DNA from: JABDPF01 sp036351055
GTDB lineage: Bacteria; Pseudomonadota; Gammaproteobacteria; Xanthomonadales; SZUA-36
DNA length: 15,005 nucleotides
Direction: 5' to 3'
NCBI GenBank assembly: GCA_036351055.1
Contig: JAZBOH010000045.1
Location: 1 to 15,005 of the forward strand
Part shown: positions 1 through 5,518 of the stretch, piece by piece
Position numbering within the stretch: the first letter of the stretch is position 1
How the letters are laid out: each line of letters starts with the position of its first letter
Translations under genes and position numbers: made by a program
The notes under the pieces: model-generated
What the model was told of the DNA's origin: nothing
What the model saw: only the letters and a program-made list of their open reading frames with translations
Database searches by the model: none

Positions 1-35
1 CAGCGCTTTCACGCCGGGCCACGGTGCAGCTATGA
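1..35 (+). CDS. possible 3' end of an upstream gene (partial)
   Basis: The third frame is open from the window edge to a TGA at 33-35, and would give a C-terminal ...RRATVQL. That TGA overlaps the ATG at 32 as ATGA, the usual four-base junction of translationally coupled genes, and the next junction downstream (GTGA at 1084-1087) has the same form. This makes it plausible that another gene of the same operon ends here. Only about ten codons are visible, so nothing can be said of the product, and the frame could be open by chance. Confidence 0.3.
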   Translation, partial: ALSRRATVQL

Positions 36-1087
36 TTTTTGCTCATTCAGGAACGAATCCTGCGCACATGGCCAAGACCCGGATCATCACCAACAAGCAC
101 GCGCCTGCATTGGCGGCCATTCTGTGGACACCCGACTGTTATGAGACCATTCGTAGAACCATCGCCGCCCTGCGCGCCCAGACGGTTTGCGAAAAAATTG
201 AGTTGGTCCTCCTGGGCCCGTCCCCCGGGTCCCTGGAGGGGGATCCATCGGACATCGAGGGCTTTGCTGCCTGCCGGCGCGTGGTGCTGGACGGGATAGG
301 GAAATCCTCGATCATCCGGGCCGCAGGCGTGCGTGCCGCCACCGCACCGATCGTGGCCTTCATGCAGGACCACGCTTTTCCTATACCTGGTTGGGCCGAG
401 GCTCTGCTGACCCGTTATGAAGGCCCCTGGTCGGGTGTGAGCTTCGTATTCGAGAACGATAACCCGGACACGGCCACCAGCTGGGCCAACTTCCTGATGC
501 AGTACGGGGCCTGGACCACTCCATTGCCGAAAGGGCCGGTGAGGCATATCGGCGGACACATGGCCAGTTACCGGCGCGAGGTTCTGATGGCCTACGGTGA
601 TGCCCTGCCGCGCAAGCTCGAAACTTCGATCGCCATGCACTGGGAGATGATCGGGCAGGGGCACCGCTTCACGACAGCCCCGGGGGCCGTGGTTTACCAC
701 CAGAACCACTCCCGCTTTTTACCTTCGCTCGAGTTGCGCTTTCAAACCGGACGCCTGTTCGCCGCCAACCGGGTCCGCTCCTGGTCCTTCCTGCGCCGCC
801 TGGCCTATGCTGCTGCAACGCCCCTGATTCCGCCGCTGCGGCTCTATCGCGTTCTGCGCGACGCGCTGCGGACCGGGCAGACCAGGCTGTTGCCCCGGCT
901 CGCCGTGGTGAGCCTGGTGTTGCTGCTTTGGGACGCTGCCGGCCAGGCCGTTGGCGCCCTGGCCGGCAGCGGTAAGGCGATGGAGTGGATCACGGGTATC
1001 GAGTGGCATCGCCACCGTTTCATGGTCGAAGGGGAGGTTTCAGCCTTCCTGAAGACTTCCGTGCACGACGGCGTAGAAAGCCGGTGA
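32..1087 (+). CDS. family 2 (GT-A) glycosyltransferase
   Basis: This is probably a cytoplasmic or membrane-associated glycosyltransferase that moves a sugar from a nucleotide-sugar donor onto a glycan or lipid-linked acceptor. Residues from about 26 form the first beta strand of a GT-A fold and run into a helix (TIRRTIAALRAQ), followed by a second strand (IELVLLGPS). The metal-site position carries FMQDHAFPIPGW (about 110-121), with QDH where most relatives have DxD or ED. A later block ends in GAVVYHQNHSRF. Residues around 290-312 are hydrophobic (VVSLVLLLWDAAGQAVGAL) and may anchor the protein in the membrane. The start at 32 is chosen for its ATGA overlap with a preceding open frame. The ATG at 68 is equally close to the conserved domain, neither has a clear Shine-Dalgarno, and the frame stays open to the window edge. 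The stop overlaps the next gene's GTG. Donor and acceptor are unknown. Confidence 0.8.
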   Translation: MIFAHSGTNPAHMAKTRIITNKHAPALAAILWTPDCYETIRRTIAALRAQTVCEKIELVLLGPSPGSLEGDPSDIEGFAACRRVVLDGIGKSSIIRAAGVRAATAPIVAFMQDHAFPIPGWAEALLTRYEGPWSGVSFVFENDNPDTATSWANFLMQYGAWTTPLPKGPVRHIGGHMASYRREVLMAYGDALPRKLETSIAMHWEMIGQGHRFTTAPGAVVYHQNHSRFLPSLELRFQTGRLFAANRVRSWSFLRRLAYAAATPLIPPLRLYRVLRDALRTGQTRLLPRLAVVSLVLLLWDAAGQAVGALAGSGKAMEWITGIEWHRHRFMVEGEVSAFLKTSVHDGVESR

Positions 1088-2025
1088 AGGGCTTGCCTGC
1101 TACCCGTAAGGGCCGGCAGCGCCCGGACAGGGCGCGGTTCGAACTCACGAACACCTGCAACATGCGGTGCAAGATGTGCGGCATCTGGCAAGACCGCCCC
1201 AAGATCCGCATCGAGCCGGAGTCGTTCGACCGGCTGCTGGCTCAGAAAACCCTCGGCCGCCTGCGTATCATTTCGCTTACCGGTGGTGAGCCCTTCGCGC
1301 TCGACGACCTGGACAGCTACTACCGCATCGCTCGGGCGCATCGGCGCTGGGCCCATGTCAGTATCAGCACCAACGGGTTCTACAGCGACCGAATCATGGA
1401 CTTCCTGTCCGCCACCCGGCCCCGCAACCTGTCCATCACCATCAGCTATGACGGTATTCGTTCACACGACGCCATTCGGGGTGTCGAGGGTTCGGCGAAT
1501 AAGCTGCTGGAAACGGCACGGCGGGTCAGGGAAGGCTTCCCCGCCGTCACGCTGTCCCTGAAGATGACCGTTAGCAATGAAAACCACGGCGAGATACTGG
1601 CGACCGCCCGGCAGTGTAAAACGCTGGGGATCCCGTTCCGTTTCAAGACCCTGGAAAAGCTGAACTGCCACCAGGGCCGGCATCCCTCCGAGATCAGCGG
1701 ACCCGAGTACAGCGGCGATATCGTCGATTCGATCACGCAGCAGGCGCGAGAAGTCCTGGCGCTGGGAATTGAAACCAACGCCGGTTACCTGGAAACCCTG
1801 ATCCGGATGAACAGCGGCGAGACCGTATCGTGCAACTGCTCGCCGCGGACCCTGTTTGTCGGTGTCGACGGGAAGGTGTTCCTGTGCCGCAGAAAGACCG
1901 CGATCGGTGACCTGCGGCAGCAATCGCTCGATGAGATCTGGATATCGGGCGAGCGCGCCGAGATTCTGGAACAGATGCGCCACTGCGATGAGTCCCTGCT
2001 CAGCCTTTCCTACTCCAACGATTAG
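1084..2025 (+). CDS. radical SAM protein with shortened C-terminal SPASM/twitch domain
   Basis: This enzyme binds a [4Fe-4S] cluster and cleaves S-adenosylmethionine to a radical. The CX3CX2C motif (CNMRCKMC) is at residues 25-32 of the 313-residue product, and a GGEP motif follows at 67-70. The order fits the MoaA/PqqE-like radical SAM fold. The C-terminal part has C250, C252 and a GX4C ending at C268, followed by IGDLRQQSLDEIW, which is typical of SPASM or twitch regions. The usual later CX2C is absent; only C301 remains before the end, which suggests at most one auxiliary cluster. The GTG at 1084 overlaps the previous stop (GTGA). An ATG at 985 is in frame but would overlap the glycosyltransferase by 103 bp and add an Arg-rich segment lacking family character. 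The substrate is unknown; the operon suggests a sugar, lipid carrier or peptide. Confidence 0.85.
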   Translation: MKGLPATRKGRQRPDRARFELTNTCNMRCKMCGIWQDRPKIRIEPESFDRLLAQKTLGRLRIISLTGGEPFALDDLDSYYRIARAHRRWAHVSISTNGFYSDRIMDFLSATRPRNLSITISYDGIRSHDAIRGVEGSANKLLETARRVREGFPAVTLSLKMTVSNENHGEILATARQCKTLGIPFRFKTLEKLNCHQGRHPSEISGPEYSGDIVDSITQQAREVLALGIETNAGYLETLIRMNSGETVSCNCSPRTLFVGVDGKVFLCRRKTAIGDLRQQSLDEIWISGERAEILEQMRHCDESLLSLSYSND

Positions 2026-2029
2026 ACCG

Positions 2030-3199
2030 ATGAAGCGGAAACTGTCAGATAACATCAAAGACGCGCTGAGGGCGCTGATCGCGCGGGAAATACGTTTCGA
2101 GTACGAACATATCCCGATCCGCATTCGCAAGGCGCCATTCCGGAAAGCCCTGAACTGGGTGGCCGTCGAGGCCTCCATAGCGTTCAAAAGCGAGCAACCC
2201 TGGGGGCTGCCCACCTACCTGCAGATCGAGCCCACCACCATCTGCAACCTGGGTTGCAAGTACTGCCCGGTCAGCGAGCGGACGGACGAGCCCGTCGGGC
2301 ACCAGGACCCGGAGCTCGCCAGGCGGCTGATCGATGAACTGCATGAAACCGCGCTGCTCGTCGTGTTGTGGGGCTGGGGCGAACCGTTCCTGTCGCCCGG
2401 CATATACGACGTGATCCGGCATGCCCGCGACCGTGGCCTGGTGGTAATTTCCAGCACCAACGGCCATCTTTTTGCCAAGGACAAGCAAGCCAGGCGCGTG
2501 GTCGAATCAGGCATCGACAAGCTGCTGGTGTCGACCAGCGGGATGAGCCCCGAGAGCTACAAGGGCGCGCGCCGCGGGAGTTTCGAACTGCCGCTGAAAG
2601 GGGTGCGCAACATCGTGAAGTGGAAGCGTGAACTCGGGCTCAAGAAGCCGTTCCTCAGCCTGACCCTGATCATCACCCAGGATAACGAGCACGAAATCGA
2701 GGAAGCCCGCGCCGTGGCAGAAGGGCTCGGCGTCGATATGCTGAACTTCAAGAGAATCAACCCCACGACCACCTCGAAGGGCGTGCCCCTGCCAAGTGAC
2801 AAGTCGTTGCGCCGTTTCGATTACGACGGCGAGGGAACACCCAGGGTGGTGAAGGAAAACCGCTGCAAGGCGTTGTTTCACAAGACCACCTTGCGCTGGG
2901 ACGGACGGGTCAACTCCTGCACCTTCGACATCCACGACGACTCGAACCTCGGTGATTTCAACAGCGGATCGTTCAGGGACATCTGGCGGGGTTCGGCCTA
3001 CCGGAGAATGCGCAGCAAGTTCCGGAGAAACTGGCGGGACATTCCCATCTGCACCCGGTGCACGTATGGCTTCGAGGGCGGCTACTTCACCGAATCGGTG
3101 ATCGAGAGTATCAGCTACGAAGCAGGAGAAGCGCCGGAGGCGCCGGGCCCCGGACCGGATTCCACCGACCAGCGGCCGCGCCAGCGGCCAAACTCGTAG
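2030..3199 (+). CDS. radical SAM/SPASM domain protein
   Basis: This is a second radical SAM enzyme of 389 residues. A basic N-terminal extension of about 60 residues precedes the strand LQIEPTTICNLGCKYC, which holds the CX3CX2C motif (C72, C76, C79). GWGEP replaces GGEP, and SSTNG follows in the next strand. The SPASM-like C-terminus has C279, C297 (in GRVNSC), NLGDFNSGSFRDIW, and a CX2C at 341-344. The start is the first ATG after the previous stop (4-bp gap); no Shine-Dalgarno is visible, so translation is probably coupled. An in-frame ATG at 1856 lies inside the upstream gene and is rejected. The last 27 or so residues are a Pro/Gly/Glu-rich tail encoded where the gene overlaps the opposing glycosyltransferase, and they look like translated antisense rather than a domain. 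The substrate is unknown. The adjacent radical SAM gene suggests consecutive or joint steps. Confidence 0.87.
   Translation: MKRKLSDNIKDALRALIAREIRFEYEHIPIRIRKAPFRKALNWVAVEASIAFKSEQPWGLPTYLQIEPTTICNLGCKYCPVSERTDEPVGHQDPELARRLIDELHETALLVVLWGWGEPFLSPGIYDVIRHARDRGLVVISSTNGHLFAKDKQARRVVESGIDKLLVSTSGMSPESYKGARRGSFELPLKGVRNIVKWKRELGLKKPFLSLTLIITQDNEHEIEEARAVAEGLGVDMLNFKRINPTTTSKGVPLPSDKSLRRFDYDGEGTPRVVKENRCKALFHKTTLRWDGRVNSCTFDIHDDSNLGDFNSGSFRDIWRGSAYRRMRSKFRRNWRDIPICTRCTYGFEGGYFTESVIESISYEAGEAPEAPGPGPDSTDQRPRQRPNS
3115..3199. other. 85-bp tail-to-tail overlap of two coding sequences
   Basis: The radical SAM gene on the plus strand stops at 3199, while the glycosyltransferase on the minus strand stops at 3115. 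Both reading frames are open through the shared segment. The plus-strand frame gives a Pro/Gly-rich tail and the minus-strand frame a Gly/Ala/Ser-rich tail, so neither end looks like a conserved domain. There is no room for a conventional terminator between the genes. Confidence 0.8.
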
Positions 3200-4002
3200 C
3201 ACAGGACGCCCGCGCTCAGCAGTGTGAGCAGTTCCGTGGAGCCGAGCGGGCTATAGCCGTAATCACGCGCGGTTTTCCTGAAAACGTGCAGGCGCTCCTT
3301 TAACCGCAAGGGGCGCGCCGAGCCGAGGGCTTTTGTGCGCTGGCAGCTCATGCCGTATAGCACCCGCTTCCGATAGAAGTCCATGATGTGGTCGATTTCC
3401 AGGTGGGTCACCGTCATGTCCGGGGTGTAAGCCACGCAGGCCACGCCCAGGGCGTCGACCGTGTTGCGGACAAAGACGGTATCGGCGCCGCGCAGAATCT
3501 CGTGAAACAGGCCCACGGTTTCGAACAGCGAGCGCCGAACCGCCATGTTGTTGGTATAGCCGAAATAGATTTCGGGCTCATCGCTGGAGAACACGTACTT
3601 CGCCACGGTGGTGTCGTAGTCCGACAGGCGGCGGAGGGTCCGTGAAGGCGTGTCGTACTCGCGCTTGCCCAGCAGGATCTGCCGTCCCGGAACCGCCATG
3701 CCGCGCTCGATGGCGGCCAGCCAGCCGGGCCCGGGAATGCAGTCCGGGTCGATGAAGGCCAGGATCTGCCCCCGGGCTGCGCGAATGCCGCGATTGCGTG
3801 CCGCGTAGGACCCGCGTTTCGACTCCCGAAGCAACGTTACCCTGTCAGAAGCATCGAGAATGTCCATGCTGCCATCGGTCGAACCGTTGTCCACGACAAT
3901 GACTTCGTACTCGCCGGAATATTCCTGCGCGCGCAGCGCCTCGAGAAAGCGCTCCAGGTGAGGCTCTTCGTTGAAAACCGGGGAGACGACGGAGATCTGC
4001 AT
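3115..4002 (-). CDS. family 2 glycosyltransferase
   Basis: This is a canonical GT-A glycosyltransferase of 295 residues. It opens with ISVVSPVFNEEPHLERFL, the nucleotide-binding strand and helix, followed by VIVVDNGSTDGS (34-45). The metal-binding DxD is D85-P-D87 in FIDPDCIPGPGW. The acceptor-side block is GYTNNMAVRRSLFETVGLF followed by RGADT, where many relatives have an ED pair. The C-terminal half has weaker hydrophobic stretches (STELLTLLSAGVLCYEF) and ends in a Gly/Ala/Ser tail. The start ATG comes just after AGGGG on the minus strand, a modest Shine-Dalgarno. The gene converges on the second radical SAM gene and overlaps it by 85 bp. It probably acts in the same glycan pathway, but the opposite orientation means separate transcription. 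Donor and acceptor cannot be told. Confidence 0.88.
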   Translation of the reverse strand: MQISVVSPVFNEEPHLERFLEALRAQEYSGEYEVIVVDNGSTDGSMDILDASDRVTLLRESKRGSYAARNRGIRAARGQILAFIDPDCIPGPGWLAAIERGMAVPGRQILLGKREYDTPSRTLRRLSDYDTTVAKYVFSSDEPEIYFGYTNNMAVRRSLFETVGLFHEILRGADTVFVRNTVDALGVACVAYTPDMTVTHLEIDHIMDFYRKRVLYGMSCQRTKALGSARPLRLKERLHVFRKTARDYGYSPLGSTELLTLLSAGVLCYEFGRWRGRWSVESGPGPGASGASPAS

Positions 4003-4174
4003 GGCCCCTGAATTCTACACAGAATCCCGATCATTTATCCTGTGCCCTGCATGAGACCGGCGTTGGCGCTGTTATTCCTTTTTCACCAAGTTCAGGTAAA
4101 GGTAATGTAGTCAGCATTGCATCCAGATCGGCACCCCGTGCATCTTCATGGACAGGAAGCAATATTCATCAGAC

Positions 4175-4190
4175 GGAGTCAAATGAAATG
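4175..4190 (+). promoter_or_regulatory. ribosome binding site of the DUF6249 gene
   Basis: GGAG at 4175-4178 lies nine bases before the ATG at 4188. A second ATG at 4183 in another frame opens a frame of only 19 codons and is too close to the GGAG, so 4188 is the start. Confidence 0.6.
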
Positions 4191-4544
4191 GACGAAGGAA
4201 TTCTTGTACCAATCGCCCTGTTTATCATGCTGGGTGTCGTAATCGTTACCTATTTTTACTGGAACCACAAAAATCGCGATTCCATCATGGCCACCGTGCA
4301 GAAAGCCATAGACAGCGGCAAGGAGTTCACGCCGGAGCTGTTGGCGCAACTGGGGGCAGCGGTGAATCCGAAAATGCGCGATATGCGCCGGGGTATCGTT
4401 TTCCTGTCGCTGGGCATCGCCGGCCTGATGTGCAGCCTGTTTTTCGATATGCCCGAGGTGGTCAACGGCATCCGTGCCGGTTCGGTGTTCCCGCTGATGC
4501 TCGGCATCGGCTTCCTGATAGTATGGAAGCTCAACAAGGACTGA
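4188..4544 (+). CDS. DUF6249 family inner-membrane protein
   Basis: This 118-residue protein has an N-terminal membrane helix (about 5-24), a soluble amphipathic stretch with KAIDSGKEFTPELLAQL, then two more helices (about 67-86 and 95-114). The pattern of one helix, a DSG-x-ELTPELL-like segment, an RDMRRGIV motif and two closing helices is how I recognise the DUF6249 family. Its biochemical role is not known. In other genomes as I recall them, and here, it sits directly before an ECF sigma factor (27-bp gap), so a part in sensing or in the regulon is possible but unproven. It is divergent from the glycosyltransferase, across a 185-bp spacer where I see no convincing promoter. Confidence 0.8.
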   Translation: MDEGILVPIALFIMLGVVIVTYFYWNHKNRDSIMATVQKAIDSGKEFTPELLAQLGAAVNPKMRDMRRGIVFLSLGIAGLMCSLFFDMPEVVNGIRAGSVFPLMLGIGFLIVWKLNKD

Positions 4545-4571
4545 GCACCAGGGCAGCGGGCAAACCAAGCG

Positions 4572-5150
4572 ATGATTTCCGATATGGAACTGGTGGCGCG
4601 CGTCACCGCTTCCAATGACCAGGCGGCATTCAGGCTGCTCGTCGAGCGCCACCAGGGTGCGATCCGGGGCTTCCTGGGTCGCCTGCTCGCCGGTGATCAC
4701 GGAACAGCCGACGACCTGGCGCAGGACACTTTCATGCTGGCGTACCGCAAAATGCATACGCTCAAGTCCGGCAGCAGCCTGCGTTCCTGGTTGCACTCCA
4801 TCGCATACCGGCAATTTCTGCAACATGGCCGCAAACATGCGCGGCAGCGCGTGATGTCGGAACCGCCCGAACCACAGCACGATCCACGCCAGGCCGTAGA
4901 TGCCGCAATCCTGGCGCCCGTGTTGATGAAACAGGTCAACGAAAACGAACGGGTTTGCCTGACGCTGGCCTATGCGGCGGGTATGAGCCACCCGGAAATT
5001 GGCGAAGTCACAGGCATGCCCCTTGGCACCATAAAATCGCACATCAGCCGGGGTAAACAGAAACTCAAGGATTGGTTGGAAGAAAATGATCATTCCATTT
5101 CCCAGAACAAGGGTCGAACAGAATCGAACCAGGAGGCATTCCATGCCTGA
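4572..5150 (+). CDS. ECF-type RNA polymerase sigma factor
   Basis: This 192-residue protein has the two domains of an extracytoplasmic-function sigma factor and no region 3. Sigma-70 region 2 spans roughly residues 14-85, including RLLVERHQGAIRGFLGRLL, the DDLAQDTFMLAYRKM helix that contacts the polymerase clamp and the -10 element, and LRSWLHSIAYRQFLQHGR. Region 4 spans about 118-172, with ERVCLTLAYAAGMSHPEIGE and the helix-turn-helix GMPLGTIKSHISRGKQKLKDWL for the -35 element. The linker is Pro-rich. It would redirect RNA polymerase to a stress or envelope regulon. It follows the DUF6249 gene by 27 bp without an evident strong Shine-Dalgarno, and its last eight bases contain the next gene's start. 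No typical zinc-binding anti-sigma gene follows; the downstream membrane protein is the only candidate. Confidence 0.92.
   Translation: MISDMELVARVTASNDQAAFRLLVERHQGAIRGFLGRLLAGDHGTADDLAQDTFMLAYRKMHTLKSGSSLRSWLHSIAYRQFLQHGRKHARQRVMSEPPEPQHDPRQAVDAAILAPVLMKQVNENERVCLTLAYAAGMSHPEIGEVTGMPLGTIKSHISRGKQKLKDWLEENDHSISQNKGRTESNQEAFHA
5131..5145 (+). promoter_or_regulatory. strong ribosome binding site fixing the start at 5143
   Basis: A perfect AGGAGG at 5131-5136 sits six bases before the ATG at 5143, inside the end of the sigma gene. It decides for 5143 over the in-frame ATG at 5086, which has no such site. Confidence 0.85.
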
Positions 5151-5463
5151 TGTCATGGATCAGAAACTCGAGGAACTGCTGACCTATCCCGATGCAGGCG
5201 CCCACAATGACGACTTGTTTGTTGTCGATGTCATGCGGCAGATCGCGAAGGAGCGGCGTACCCGGCAAATGATCCTTTTCCTGTTTGGAAGCATCGGCGC
5301 CCTGTTTGGAATCGTCGGCGCGGTCATGTTGTCCGACAGCATCAGCCGCCTGCTGACTGAAACGGTATCTGCCATGACCTGGGTCCAGCTGCCGTTGCTG
5401 GCAGCAGGGGCCATCGCTTTTTATATCTGGTTCATGAACGACGACCTGTCCCTCGGCGGCTGA
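5143..5463 (+). CDS. small two-helix membrane protein, candidate anti-sigma or accessory factor
   Basis: This 106-residue protein begins with a soluble acidic segment (MDQKLEELLTYPDAGAHNDDLFVVDVMRQIAKERRTR), followed by a membrane helix at about 42-63 and another at about 81-98. The short pattern 'DDLFVVDVM..I..ERRTR' just before a helix resembles the cytoplasmic N-termini of small membrane proteins often encoded after ECF sigma factors. I do not recognise a named family with certainty. Its start overlaps the sigma stop by eight bases (ATG at 5143, TGA at 5148-5150), so the two are translationally coupled and probably made in fixed ratio, as expected of a sigma/anti-sigma pair. It lacks the HX3CX2C zinc motif of ZAS anti-sigma factors. 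The anti-sigma role is inference from position. Confidence 0.75.
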   Translation: MPDVMDQKLEELLTYPDAGAHNDDLFVVDVMRQIAKERRTRQMILFLFGSIGALFGIVGAVMLSDSISRLLTETVSAMTWVQLPLLAAGAIAFYIWFMNDDLSLGG

Positions 5464-5503
5464 ACCGGACCGATCAGCAAGCCCCGCCAGGTTTGAACGG
5501 CGC

Positions 5504-5509
5504 TATAAT
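5504..5509 (+). promoter_or_regulatory. consensus -10 box (TATAAT) before the AsmA-family gene
   Basis: TATAAT at 5504-5509 lies only nine bases before the ATG at 5519. Transcription from it would start about 3 bases before, or at, the start codon and give a nearly leaderless message. No convincing -35 element is found 16-18 bp upstream, and no extended TG is present, so this may be chance. The absence of a Shine-Dalgarno before the ATG is consistent with a leaderless start or with read-through from the sigma operon. Confidence 0.3.
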
Positions 5510-5518
5510 CAGATTACC

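Noticed and set aside
985..1083. Upstream ATG extension of the first radical SAM gene
   Set aside because: It would overlap the glycosyltransferase by 103 bp and add an Arg-rich segment; the GTG at 1084 in a GTGA junction fits the operon better.
1856..2029. Upstream ATG extension of the second radical SAM gene
   Set aside because: It lies wholly inside the first radical SAM gene; the ATG at 2030 directly after its stop is the natural start.
1462..2214. 250-codon open frame on the minus strand
   Set aside because: It lies antisense to both radical SAM genes, whose frames carry clear motifs; the translation shows no family features.
2507..3202. 231-codon open frame on the minus strand
   Set aside because: It is antisense to the second radical SAM gene and is a by-product of GC-rich codon use.
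4183..4242. Short frame starting at the ATG at 4183
   Set aside because: It stops after 19 codons and overlaps the better supported DUF6249 start at 4188.
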